Assembly: GCA_050699955.1 (NCBI GenBank)
Contig: JBOHGD010000022.1
Span: forward strand, 1-64,000
DNA: 64,000 nucleotides
Direction: 5' to 3'
Source: GCA-003244245 sp050699955
GTDB lineage: Bacteria; Actinomycetota; Actinomycetes; Mycobacteriales; Pseudonocardiaceae
Shown here: one piece after another, positions 7,442-16,088 of the stretch
Position numbering within the stretch: position 1 is the first letter of the stretch
Layout of the letters: each line of letters begins with the position of its first letter
Program-made: the position numbers and the translations under genes
Notes under the pieces: model-generated
What the model was told of the DNA's origin: nothing
Database searches by the model: none
The model's input: the letters and a program-made list of their open reading frames with translations, nothing else

Positions 7442-8103
7442 ACCCAACCGGCGACGACCCGAACCTCGCCGAGGTCGACGACCCGAATTTCTCCGAGGTC
7501 GAGGACCTGGACCTGTCCGAGGTGATGACGCAGATCGCGGAGCTGACGGCCCAGCAGGCTCATCACGGGCGCACCTGCAGCGTGCCCGGCTGCAACCGCA
7601 AGCACTACGGCCGGGGACTGTGCAAGACCCACTACATGCGCCAGGTCCGCACCGGGCACCCTGGACCAGCCGCGATCACCACCCGCCCACCGCGAGAGCC
7701 GACCTGCACCGTGACCGGCTGCGAGCAACCCCACCAGGCCCGGGGCTTGTGCCGGACGCACTACTCCCGGTGGCAACGCACCGGCGACATCCACCCCGAC
7801 ACCCCCAGAGCCCCGCGCCGTTGCCGACTCCCGGGGTGCTCGCGCCGGCACCACCGGCAGGGCATGTGCCGGATGCACTTCCGGCGCGCGCAGCAGACCG
7901 GCAGCACCCAAACCGCCTTCGACCTCGCCGAGGCCACGCGGCTGTACCGCGGCGGCGCCAGCGCCGCCACCCTCGGCCAGCTCTACAGCCTCACCCCACA
8001 CACCGTGCTCGCCAGGCTCCGAGCCGCAGGTGTCCAGATCCGGCCCCCCGGCCGACAACCACGCAGCGACCCATCAGCACCCACCACCAGCACAGCGCCA
8101 TGA
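7438..8103 (+). CDS. protein with three Cys/His treble-clef-like modules and an HTH-like tail
   Basis: A 221-residue protein starts at the ATG at 7438 (ATGA overlap). After an acidic lead with a repeated motif (DDPNLAEV, DDPNFSEV, DLDLSEV) come three modules of the form C-x4-C-x8-GxCxxHxxR: CSVPGC..GLCKTHYMR, CTVTGC..GLCRTHYSR and CRLPGC..GMCRMHFRR. Each can bind one zinc. A C-terminal segment (ATRLYRGGASAATLGQLYSL, then HTVLARLRAAGVQI) looks like a resolvase-type HTH. It is probably a DNA-binding accessory of transfer, lying directly before the relaxase. Confidence 0.7.
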   Translation: MNPTGDDPNLAEVDDPNFSEVEDLDLSEVMTQIAELTAQQAHHGRTCSVPGCNRKHYGRGLCKTHYMRQVRTGHPGPAAITTRPPREPTCTVTGCEQPHQARGLCRTHYSRWQRTGDIHPDTPRAPRRCRLPGCSRRHHRQGMCRMHFRRAQQTGSTQTAFDLAEATRLYRGGASAATLGQLYSLTPHTVLARLRAAGVQIRPPGRQPRSDPSAPTTSTAP

Positions 8104-8192
8104 CACCGACGACCACGAACCACGACCACCAGCACAGATCAACAACCAGGAGCCAGAACACACCACAACCACCCAACGACAGATTCACACCC

Positions 8193-8267
8193 ATGCATCC
8201 CGATCCCTGGGCGATCTCAGTGTGGCTGTTCGGGACACTGTTGTTGATCTTGGTGGTGTCGTGCTGA
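8193..8267 (+). CDS. possible 24-residue membrane leader peptide overlapping relaxase start
   Basis: A short frame from the ATG at 8193 encodes MHPDPWAISVWLFGTLLLIL plus VVSC. It is one hydrophobic helix and ends at 8267, seven bases inside the relaxase GTG start. It could be a translated leader that couples relaxase synthesis to upstream translation. No strong ribosome binding site is visible, so this is tentative. Confidence 0.3.
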   Translation: MHPDPWAISVWLFGTLLLILVVSC

Positions 8268-11200
8268 GCATCAAGACCGGCCACGACGTCGCCTACCTCA
8301 CCGGCCCCGTCGCCGGGGGCCGGGAGGGCTACTACACCGGCGCGGTGGACTGCGGCGAACCCGCCGGCCTGTGGTACGGAGCAGGCGCCCAGACACTCGG
8401 CCTGACCGGGGAGGTCGACGCCGAACTGATGGAGACCATCTACAGCCACCTGCTCGACCCCCGCGACCCAGCAACCCACTCCCCAGCGACGCGGGACGAG
8501 GCGCCGCTGCTGGGCAAGGCCCACCGCACCTACCGCAACGCCGATCAGGTCTACGCCGAGCTACTCAAAGCCCACCCCGACGCCGGTCCCGAGCAGCGAT
8601 CGACGCTGCGCACCCAGGCCGAACGCGCGGCCCGCCAAGCCGTGTCGTTCTTCGACGCGACGTTCAGCCCCACCAAGTCGGTGACCGTGCTGGGCATCGC
8701 ATTCGAGCGCATGGCCAACGACGCCCGCGCCGCGGGCGATGTGCAGGCTGCGGCTGCGTGGTCGGCGCACCACAAGGCCGTCGAGGACGCCGTACTGGCC
8801 GGGGCCCGCGCGGCCATCGACTACCTGCAGGATCAGGCCGGTTACTCCCGCGTCGGCAAGCACGGCGGGGGAGCGGGCCGCTGGATCGACGCCCACCAGT
8901 TCGTGGTGGCGCAGTTCCTGCAGCACGACTCCCGCAACCACGACCCCCAGCTGCACGTGCACCAGGCCATCCTCAACCGAGTGCCGTGCGCGGACGGGAC
9001 CTGGCGCACCCTGGATGGCACCGCCCTGCACCTGCACAAGAGCGCGGCAGGGGCGATCGGGGAACGGGTCATGGAGGCGCACCTGACCCGCTCGCTCGGC
9101 GTGCGGTTCGCCACCAACCCCGACGGCCTCGCCCGGGATGTCCTGGGCGTGGACCGGGCCGTGATGGACATGTTCAGCACCCGACGCCACCAGATTACCC
9201 ACAAGACCGCTGAGTTGATCACCGCGCACGTGGCGCGCTTCGGCCGCGAACCCTCGGCGCTGGAGCGCACCCACCTCTCGCTGCAGGCCACCCTGGGCAC
9301 CCGAGCAGCGAAGCTGAGCGATGCGGAAACACTCGCCGAGCGGCTGGACCGGTGGGAGGCCCAGACCCGCACCAAACTCGTCGGAGGCCTGTCACAGGTC
9401 GCCCGCGATGTGCTCGCCCTCGCCCAGCACGCCGACCCCGCCGCGCGCTGGTCCCCTCGCGATGTGATGCTCCGCGCGCTGGACGCGGCGGGGCAGGCCA
9501 AGCAGGCCTGGACCCGCTCGGACCTGATCCGCCATATCTCCAACGCCCTACCGGGACACCTGGCGATCACCCCCGAACAGGTGCGGCCGCTGCTCGACGG
9601 GCTGGTCGACGCCGCCAAGGAACTGGCCGTGAGCGTGCGCGGCGAGGAGACCACCGAGCACCTCCCGGCCGACCGGCAGCTGGACAACGGGGCATCCTCG
9701 TTCGCCCGCCCAGGTTCGGCCACCTTCGCCACCCCAGGGCAGATCGCCGCCGAGCAGCAACTGCGCCGTGCGGCAGTGCAACGGGGGGCGTTCTCATTCA
9801 CCGCGGCCGACGCGGACGAAGTAGTGGCCCGCTACGCGGCGGCGGGCTGCCCACTCGGCGACGACCAAGCCGCCGCGGTCCGCGGGGTGATGACCTCCGG
9901 CGCGTACGTGGAGACACTCTCCGCGGCGGCCGGGACCGGGAAGTCCTTCACGGTCGGCGCGCTCGCCTGTGCGTGGCGCGGCGCGAACCGCCGGGCCTTC
10001 GGCCTGGCCACCAGCCAGGCAGCGACCCAGGTCCTCGCTGACGAGGGCCTGAACGCGCTCAACATCACCCGCTGGCTGCGTGCTCAGCAGCGACTCGCCA
10101 CCGTCACCGGCATCACCCCTGACGACCAGTGGCGCCAGCAACCCGGCGACCTGGTCGTCGTGGACGAGGCCAGCATGTCCGACACCGCCGCATTGCTGGC
10201 CATCAGCCGACGCTGCGAGAGCGCCGGGGCCAAGCTGCTCCTGGTCGGTGATCCGCACCAGCTCGCCGCCGTGGGCGCCGGGGGCACGCTGGCCGACCTC
10301 GCCGCGAACGGGGTGCGCTACGAACTCGTCGACGTGCACCGGTTCACCGCCGACTGGGAGCGCTCCGCCTCACTGCGACTGCGCCAGGGTGACACCGAGG
10401 TGCTCCACGAATACACCAAACACGGCCGGATCATCGACGCCGGCGCCGCCGAACAGGCCGAAGCCCAGGCCGCCCGCGGCTGGCTGGCCGACACCCTCGT
10501 CAACCGGGAGTCGGTGGTGCTGGTCCCGACCAACGACGCGGCCGCGCGGGTCTCCGCCTCGCTACGCGCCGAGCTGGTCAGCCTCGGCACGGTGCCCGAG
10601 CACGGCGTCCCGCTCACCCGCGAGGGCACCGTGGCCGGGGTTGGCGACCTCATCCAGGCCCGGCGCAACGGCTGGCACTTGATCGGCCACCAGGGCAACA
10701 CCGCCGCCCCGATCAACCGCCGCTGCTACCGCGTCACCGAAACCCGCGACGACGGATCCCTGGTCGTGACCAGTGCGGACGATCCCAGCGTGACGCTCAC
10801 CCTGCCCCCGGACTATGTCGCCGAGCACCTGACCCTCGGCTACGCCAGCACCGTGCACGCCGCCCAAGGCCGCACCCTCGACACCGCCCATGCCGTCATC
10901 GACGGGCACACCGACCCCGCGGGCGCCTATGTCGCGCTGACCCGCGGCCGGGACCGCAACACCGCCTACTGCGTCACCTGCTCCGTACCCACCGACGCCC
11001 AACCCGGTGAAGTGAACCTGATCGAGGAGACCACCGGCCGCACGGTGCTCGCCGAGATCCTGACTCGCGGTACGGCCCAGACAGACTCGGACGCCTCCGC
11101 GCTGGAACAGACCCGCCTCGCCGAGGAGGCGGCCCGATCGGCCAAGGTGAGCATCGACCGCCTCTCCCTGGAGGTGGAGGCGTGGACCGCCGCGCGCACC

Positions 11201-12625
11201 AGCGCAGCCCTGGACCAGCTCACCGCCGACGGTGTCCTGTCCGAGCTGCACCGCACCCGACTCGCCGCCGACGAAGCCATGGGATCGGTCCACCGGCTGC
11301 TGCGCACCGCCGAACTGGCCGGCCACGACCCCGCGACCGTGCTGACCAACGCGCTGCAGAGCGGCTCGCTGGACTCGGCGCGATCCCCGGCACAGGTCCT
11401 GCACGGACGCATCTCGAACAAGCTGCAGGACAAGCTCGCCCCGCAGCTGACCGGGCACTGGGACCTCATCCCCGCCGACGTCCCTGCTGAGCGGCGGTCG
11501 TGGCTGGAGTCGCTCGCCGAGTCCGCCGACCAGCGCCGCTGGGAGCTGGGCGCGCGGATCGCCGAGGCTCCACCACAGTGGGCACTGGAGATACTGGGGC
11601 CCGTCCCGCGCGATGTCGTCGGCAGAGAAGAGTGGGAAGGCCGCGCCGGATGGGCGGCGATGTACCGCGAGCTATCCGACCACGACGACGCCGGAGACGC
11701 CATCGGAGCGGCCCCACCCGCTGGCCTGGCCGAGCACCGCGCGCTGTGGCGCACCGCGCACACCGCACTCGGACTGTCCGAACCCAGTGACGCCGAGGAC
11801 GACATGTCCGAGGGAGCACTGCGAGCACGCGTGCGCGCCTACGAGCGGGAACAAGAATGGGCACCGCGCTGGGTCGGCGACGAACTCGGCGCGGTCGAAC
11901 GCGCCGCCGAACGCGCCCGCACCGACGCAGAAGTATTCAATGCACGAGCTGTCGTCACCGAGGACGCGGCTGAACAACAGCGGCTGCAGGATGCGGCCGC
12001 AGACTCCCGCCACGAGGCGCAGGAACTCGCCGAGCGTGCGGCCATGCTCGAGAAGGCCGACCAGGCCCGCGGATCCTGGTACGCGGCGACCGCCGCCACC
12101 AGGGATGCCGCCGACCGAGCCCGTGCCGAGCTCGCAGCTCGAGGCGTCGCCCTCGACGACCCTCTGGACGTCATGACCGCGCAGGAATGGCTTGCAGCAC
12201 ATCTTCAGGACCAAGCCAGCGACGAGCTAACCCGTCCGCTCCGGGACGAGGCAGAACTCCAGGATCCCGCACACGTCGCTGATCAGGCCGCGCTGGATGC
12301 CGACACCCGCGATGCCGAATTCGCTCGTCACCTCGAGACCGCGATCCCGGACGTGCGGGACACCTCGGTGCGCGAGGCCACCGAAGATGTCGACGCGGAA
12401 GACCGGCACCGTATCCCCTCCGCCGACCAGACCGCAGCGGCGGTGCACCGCGCCCAGGTCGCGCTCGCCGAGATCGAAGCCCGCCGACAATACGACGAGG
12501 CCCGAGCGGCCGAGGACGCCGACCGCGCCGAGCAACTCAACCGGTGGGCCGAAGATGACCACACCACGGAACGAGCCACCGAAGACACCCGATCCGCCGA
12601 CAACGAGCTGATGCTGGAGCGATGA
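8261..12625 (+). CDS. MobF-family relaxase-helicase (TraA/TrwC-like)
   Basis: A 1454-residue protein from the GTG at 8261, chosen because the conserved MobF N-terminus begins there (LSIKTGHDVAYLTG, then the YY pair in GREGYYTG). The three-histidine metal site is in QHDSRNHDPQLHVHQAIL at about residues 225-245. A RecD2/TraI-like helicase follows, with Walker A AAAGTGKS (about 555), Walker B LVVVDEASM and C-terminal helicase motifs (STVHAAQGRTLD, YVALTRGRDRN). The last 450 residues are charged helical coiled coil. It nicks oriT and unwinds the transferred strand. It is the key evidence for a conjugative element. Confidence 0.92.
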   Translation: MLSIKTGHDVAYLTGPVAGGREGYYTGAVDCGEPAGLWYGAGAQTLGLTGEVDAELMETIYSHLLDPRDPATHSPATRDEAPLLGKAHRTYRNADQVYAELLKAHPDAGPEQRSTLRTQAERAARQAVSFFDATFSPTKSVTVLGIAFERMANDARAAGDVQAAAAWSAHHKAVEDAVLAGARAAIDYLQDQAGYSRVGKHGGGAGRWIDAHQFVVAQFLQHDSRNHDPQLHVHQAILNRVPCADGTWRTLDGTALHLHKSAAGAIGERVMEAHLTRSLGVRFATNPDGLARDVLGVDRAVMDMFSTRRHQITHKTAELITAHVARFGREPSALERTHLSLQATLGTRAAKLSDAETLAERLDRWEAQTRTKLVGGLSQVARDVLALAQHADPAARWSPRDVMLRALDAAGQAKQAWTRSDLIRHISNALPGHLAITPEQVRPLLDGLVDAAKELAVSVRGEETTEHLPADRQLDNGASSFARPGSATFATPGQIAAEQQLRRAAVQRGAFSFTAADADEVVARYAAAGCPLGDDQAAAVRGVMTSGAYVETLSAAAGTGKSFTVGALACAWRGANRRAFGLATSQAATQVLADEGLNALNITRWLRAQQRLATVTGITPDDQWRQQPGDLVVVDEASMSDTAALLAISRRCESAGAKLLLVGDPHQLAAVGAGGTLADLAANGVRYELVDVHRFTADWERSASLRLRQGDTEVLHEYTKHGRIIDAGAAEQAEAQAARGWLADTLVNRESVVLVPTNDAAARVSASLRAELVSLGTVPEHGVPLTREGTVAGVGDLIQARRNGWHLIGHQGNTAAPINRRCYRVTETRDDGSLVVTSADDPSVTLTLPPDYVAEHLTLGYASTVHAAQGRTLDTAHAVIDGHTDPAGAYVALTRGRDRNTAYCVTCSVPTDAQPGEVNLIEETTGRTVLAEILTRGTAQTDSDASALEQTRLAEEAARSAKVSIDRLSLEVEAWTAARTSAALDQLTADGVLSELHRTRLAADEAMGSVHRLLRTAELAGHDPATVLTNALQSGSLDSARSPAQVLHGRISNKLQDKLAPQLTGHWDLIPADVPAERRSWLESLAESADQRRWELGARIAEAPPQWALEILGPVPRDVVGREEWEGRAGWAAMYRELSDHDDAGDAIGAAPPAGLAEHRALWRTAHTALGLSEPSDAEDDMSEGALRARVRAYEREQEWAPRWVGDELGAVERAAERARTDAEVFNARAVVTEDAAEQQRLQDAAADSRHEAQELAERAAMLEKADQARGSWYAATAATRDAADRARAELAARGVALDDPLDVMTAQEWLAAHLQDQASDELTRPLRDEAELQDPAHVADQAALDADTRDAEFARHLETAIPDVRDTSVREATEDVDAEDRHRIPSADQTAAAVHRAQVALAEIEARRQYDEARAAEDADRAEQLNRWAEDDHTTERATEDTRSADNELMLER

Positions 12626-12626
12626 A

Positions 12627-12643
12627 CACCGGCCTATCCGGTG
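12627..12643. terminator. small hairpin between convergent genes
   Basis: CACCGG (12627-12632) and CCGGTG (12638-12643) form a 6-bp stem with a 5-base loop, just after the relaxase stop and overlapping the 3' end of the convergent gene. It could serve as a weak bidirectional terminator; there is no T-run. Confidence 0.3.
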
Positions 12644-13182
12644 GCGTCGGCCCGCTCCCGAATATGCCGCCAATGGAGCAACGCGTCCTGCCGATCCCGC
12701 TCTGCCGAGGCCTCCGCAGCCACCCGCCATGCCTCCGTATCCCGCTGGCTCTGGGACACGTAGGTGTGCGGCCGCTCCTGGGGAAGCTCAGCGGCCCGGT
12801 GCCACGCGGTATGCACCGGCCAGTCATCTCGCACACCCAGCAGCCACGCCAGGGTGCGCCACGCCCCATAGCAATACGCCGGATCCGTACGTACCGCCGG
12901 ATACGGCTCCGCACCCAGACGCTGCCAGTCCCGCTCAGTCGGCAGCTCCTGCCCCGCCGCAAGACACAGCGCCAGCCACGACTCCGCCCGAGCCCGCTCC
13001 CACGTCGCCTCCACTGCCTGCTGTCCGACCGGGGATACCTCGCCAATCGTCACCCAGTACAGAGCGTTGATCGCGCCAAGATCCCGGGCGTCCAAGCCAC
13101 GGCGGGCTATGACAAAGCTGACGCGGTACACTTCCCGGACCGCGTCTTCACCCGGCACCACCCACCGGTGGACCGGTGGCAT
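12634..13182 (-). CDS. hypothetical protein of the mobile element
   Basis: A 182-residue protein. The ATG at 13182 is preceded by AGGGG with six-base spacing, so it is preferred over the TTG at 13224. It is soluble and rich in tryptophan, alanine and arginine (AVEATWERARAESWLALCLA, YGAWRTLAWLLGV), mostly helical. No signal peptide or catalytic signature is visible. It is convergent with the relaxase and downstream of the toxin-antitoxin-like pair. The function is unknown. Confidence 0.6.
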   Translation of the reverse strand: MPPVHRWVVPGEDAVREVYRVSFVIARRGLDARDLGAINALYWVTIGEVSPVGQQAVEATWERARAESWLALCLAAGQELPTERDWQRLGAEPYPAVRTDPAYCYGAWRTLAWLLGVRDDWPVHTAWHRAAELPQERPHTYVSQSQRDTEAWRVAAEASAERDRQDALLHWRHIRERADATG

Positions 13183-13353
13183 CGACAACCCCTGCATAGG
13201 GTCAGTATGCGACGGTGCATCCAACGCAGGAACGACCAGCAGTTGGGCAGGTGCTTACGCGCGTCTTCTGCCCGATCTCCGGATGATCTCCACCACGCCG
13301 ACGGTAAGCGAAGTGCGACCTGCTTACTGCAAGCCCTGTCTGATAAATAAAAG

Positions 13354-14508
13354 TTAATGATCTCTTGCTGTGGGCGACCCTGCAATCCGTGCTAACTCCT
13401 TGATGTCGAATCTTTGGCGCAATTTTTGAACGGATCTCCACTCGCCCGTCAGGAATCCCCGCTGGCCAGCGGCGATTCCTGGGCTAATGCCAAGTTCCTC
13501 GGCAAGTGCGTTGAGCTGGACTCGTCCTGCCCGGCTAAGCTCCGGTACACGGTCGGGGGGTATTAAGGTCTCGAATGCAAAGGTGTTTGCTTCTTGTTCT
13601 TTTCCGTCGGTGTCGTCGCCTGTAGATGGGTCGAACTGGATGAAGCTCACTCTGCGTGAATGGAGTAGCAGGTGTCCGATTTCGTGGAAAAGACTGAACC
13701 ACACGCTGTCTTCGCGACCACCACGGGCGGAAAGGGCGATGATGGGACGAGTTGGTCCTGCCCACCACGTAGCACCGCAGGTGCGTGCGCCAGGAACGTC
13801 TTCTACAAAAGCCAATGCGACTCCACATTCGGCGAGAAGTTGGCGAGCTTCGGGGAAGCCGTGCACGATAGGTACTCTTGTTAGTTCACGAAGCCTGGGT
13901 ATGGTTGCGCGAAGTCGGGGCAGGCTGTATGAATCCAAGGATATCTTCTCGGTTTGTCGTTCCGCGAGCATTAGCCATGTCACGGCGGCGTTCTGATTGA
14001 CGGCAAGATGCTGTGCACGTCGAAAACCATTGATAGGTGCGTGCCAGACACGGTCGAACGCTTGCGGATCAGCCACGCGAAATATTTTGAGCAGTTTCTC
14101 GACCAGGGTGACCCCCTTCTCGCTTCCAGTTAGCAGTCCGCGTTCTTTCAATATGTTCAGGGGAAATTTCTTTGCCCATTCGATATGCCCTATTAGATTG
14201 TCTTGGGCCCGTCGACGACTTCGCTCGTCCTGCCAGCGAGCCTCGAGGATCGTCCACACAGATGCCGGAGTACCAAGGGTGCGCTCAAGGATTAGAGCGA
14301 CGTCTGGCGACAATGAGGCGACACCCTGGATGACCTGATTGAGGTGTTTGGTGGACAGGCCGCTGCGCTGGGCAAGGTCGGCTTGCGTCATGCCTCGCGC
14401 ATCAAGTTCAGCGCGCAGAAGCCGCCCAGGGGGGGTCGGGGAATCTGACTGAAACTCGACGGGGATCGGGCCGGGCATAGGGGACCCTGCAGAAGACAAT
14501 CGGTTCAT
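13354..14508 (-). CDS. XRE-HTH / ImmA-IrrE metallopeptidase fusion (HigA-type antitoxin)
   Basis: A 384-residue protein from the ATG at 14508, overlapping the upstream stop (ATGA). Residues about 25-85 are a HigA-like XRE HTH (RLLRAELDARGMTQADLAQR, TKHLNQVIQG). The C-terminal half is an ImmA/IrrE (COG2856) zinc peptidase domain with HEIGHLLLH. Such fusions act as antitoxins/repressors or as stress-triggered proteases that cleave a partner. The coding sequence is less GC-rich than its neighbours, suggesting separate acquisition. The overlap with the upstream RelE-like gene argues for a two-gene toxin-antitoxin unit. Confidence 0.8.
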   Translation of the reverse strand: MNRLSSAGSPMPGPIPVEFQSDSPTPPGRLLRAELDARGMTQADLAQRSGLSTKHLNQVIQGVASLSPDVALILERTLGTPASVWTILEARWQDERSRRRAQDNLIGHIEWAKKFPLNILKERGLLTGSEKGVTLVEKLLKIFRVADPQAFDRVWHAPINGFRRAQHLAVNQNAAVTWLMLAERQTEKISLDSYSLPRLRATIPRLRELTRVPIVHGFPEARQLLAECGVALAFVEDVPGARTCGATWWAGPTRPIIALSARGGREDSVWFSLFHEIGHLLLHSRRVSFIQFDPSTGDDTDGKEQEANTFAFETLIPPDRVPELSRAGRVQLNALAEELGISPGIAAGQRGFLTGEWRSVQKLRQRFDIKELARIAGSPTARDH

Positions 14509-14876
14509 GATGCCCTCGCCTGGCAGGCGGAACGACCGGCGTAGCTGACTTGAAGCACCCGGAGGTGCTGGATGTGGTTCAGCTGGGTCATGTCGTCCTC
14601 CTGGGGTAGTTCCAGCGGTCTGCCTCGCTCGTCGACAGGCTGAATGATCACCTCGGCCGATCCGTGAGATATCGCGACGGCGCGGACTGTGTCTCGGGTG
14701 GTGAGGGCGACCGCGACGGAGGCGAACGTGCTCACTTCGCCGAGTCGAATGGCGCTCGCGAGCAGGTCCAGGCACAGGCCGACATGGGTTCGACCGATCT
14801 GGCCCCAGAGTGCGTCGGCCTGGGCTGCGGTGGTGCACATCAGGCGAGTCGCCTCGTTTGGGAACGCAAGCAGCAT
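14505..14876 (-). CDS. RelE/HigB-superfamily toxin-like protein ('killer suppression protein' type)
   Basis: A 123-residue protein starts at the ATG at 14876, with GGGCGAGG just upstream. Its layout matches the RelE-fold family annotated as plasmid killer or killer-suppression proteins. It has an N-terminal strand plus helix (LLAFPNEATRLMCTTAAQAD), a 'cldLlasa..LgeVstf' helix, and beta strands VIIQPVDERGRPLELPQEDD and HLRVLQVSYAG. These align in order with the P-x-D-N-P and 'V..I.gV..yH' strands of that family. The gene precedes and overlaps an HTH-ImmA gene, as in higBA loci. The catalytic residues of RelE toxins are not well conserved, so activity is uncertain. Confidence 0.55.
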   Translation of the reverse strand: MLLAFPNEATRLMCTTAAQADALWGQIGRTHVGLCLDLLASAIRLGEVSTFASVAVALTTRDTVRAVAISHGSAEVIIQPVDERGRPLELPQEDDMTQLNHIQHLRVLQVSYAGRSACQARAS

Positions 14877-14888
14877 CCTCGCCCTCTC

Positions 14889-14962
14889 TTTACCAACTAG
14901 GTAAATGATCGACTTGCTTAGGGTAGTAGTGTCTCGATCGTTATGCACCAGGTTGGTAAATG
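14889..14962. promoter_or_regulatory. operator-like repeats upstream of the toxin-antitoxin pair
   Basis: TTTACC-AACTA-GGTAAA (14889-14905) is a 6-bp dyad with a 5-bp spacer. A second site, ACCA-GGT-TGGT followed by AAATG (14947-14962), repeats the GGTAAATG half 55 bp away. Both lie just upstream of the toxin start at 14876, where toxin-antitoxin operators normally sit. Binding by the HTH-ImmA protein is inferred. They also face the CBASS operon starting at 15081. Confidence 0.5.
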
Positions 14963-15080
14963 CTAGCTGTTGACCTGCGGCGATGCCAGGAGTCAGGTCG
15001 AGGCGACCAAGATTGCCATCAGGTCGGGCTGGTACGACATCGGAGGCTCGATGACAGAGAGGAAAGGATGAGGACACCAC

Positions 15081-16088
15081 ATGGCAGATGAGAACTATGT
15101 CGATCATGAGGTGCTGGCCCGTCACGCTGGGGACAAGGTCAACGTGCCCAGCGATGAGGCCAGCAAGCGGCGTACGCAGGTCAACTACCTGCGTCGCCGG
15201 CTCGACGCCCACATCGATGACCACCCCGACTACGACCTGGTGAAGCTCCGGGCGTCGGGCAGCACGGCCAAGCACACCGCGATCAAACGCCGCGCGGGCG
15301 AGGGCTCCGACGCCGACGTGGCCGCCTATGTCCGGGCCTCCCGCCTCGGTGGCGTCGACGTTCCCGAGTCCGAGCTTCTGGAGTGGCTTAAGGATCGCTG
15401 CCTCGAGGTGTATGGCCAGACCAAGGTTGCCGACGACTTCGTCATCTCCGACCACGCCGTCGGGATCACGCTGCGTGGCACCGGGCTGAAGATCGACGTC
15501 GCACCGGTGCTGTACGAGGACGAACCGGACGACAAGGGCTTCCTGGTCACCCGCCAGGGCGACCGCGTCTTGACCTCGGTGACATTGCACCTGCAGTTCA
15601 TCCAGACCCGCAAGCGCGAGGCCGGCCGAGGCTATGCCGAGCTGATCCGGCTGCTCAAAGCCTGGATCCGGGAGGCCAAGCGCCTCGACCCGGACCTGCG
15701 TTGTAAGAGTTTCCTACTGGAGCTCCTGGTCGCCCACTTGTGGGCGGCAGGCTGGCACGGCGAAGCGCTCGCGGCCGAGGACTACCCGCGTGCCTTCGAG
15801 CAGGTGCTATCCTACGTCGCGAATACGAGCCTGCAGACCCCGATCTACTTCACCGACTTCTACGGTGCCGGGGAACTCGCCCCGTCTCGCGATGCGATTC
15901 AGATCTGGGACCCGGTCAACCCCGCCAACAACGTCGCCCGCAGCTACACCGACGGCGACCGCAAACGGTTGGCCGACTGCGCGGCCGAAGCCTTGGTGGA
16001 CGTGTCGTGGGCAGCGCAGGCCCAGACCAAACAGGCCGCCAACGACGCATGGCGGAACCTGTTCGGCCCTTCGTTCGAGGGAGCCTGA
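15081..16088 (+). CDS. CD-NTase (cGAS/DncV-like nucleotidyltransferase), CBASS signal synthase
   Basis: A 335-residue protein from the ATG at 15081, behind AGGATGAGG. It carries the CD-NTase active site: GS at residues 60-61, the acidic pair in SDADV (Asp77, Asp79) and the third Asp139 in LKIDVAPV. It also has the helical C-terminal lobe typical of bacterial oligonucleotide cyclases. In CBASS the enzyme makes a cyclic di- or trinucleotide on phage infection. Its operon contains HORMA, TRIP13 and a SAVED effector, which defines a type III system and fits clade C or D cyclases. The product is probably a cyclic trinucleotide, by inference from the SAVED partner. Confidence 0.9.
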   Translation: MADENYVDHEVLARHAGDKVNVPSDEASKRRTQVNYLRRRLDAHIDDHPDYDLVKLRASGSTAKHTAIKRRAGEGSDADVAAYVRASRLGGVDVPESELLEWLKDRCLEVYGQTKVADDFVISDHAVGITLRGTGLKIDVAPVLYEDEPDDKGFLVTRQGDRVLTSVTLHLQFIQTRKREAGRGYAELIRLLKAWIREAKRLDPDLRCKSFLLELLVAHLWAAGWHGEALAAEDYPRAFEQVLSYVANTSLQTPIYFTDFYGAGELAPSRDAIQIWDPVNPANNVARSYTDGDRKRLADCAAEALVDVSWAAQAQTKQAANDAWRNLFGPSFEGA

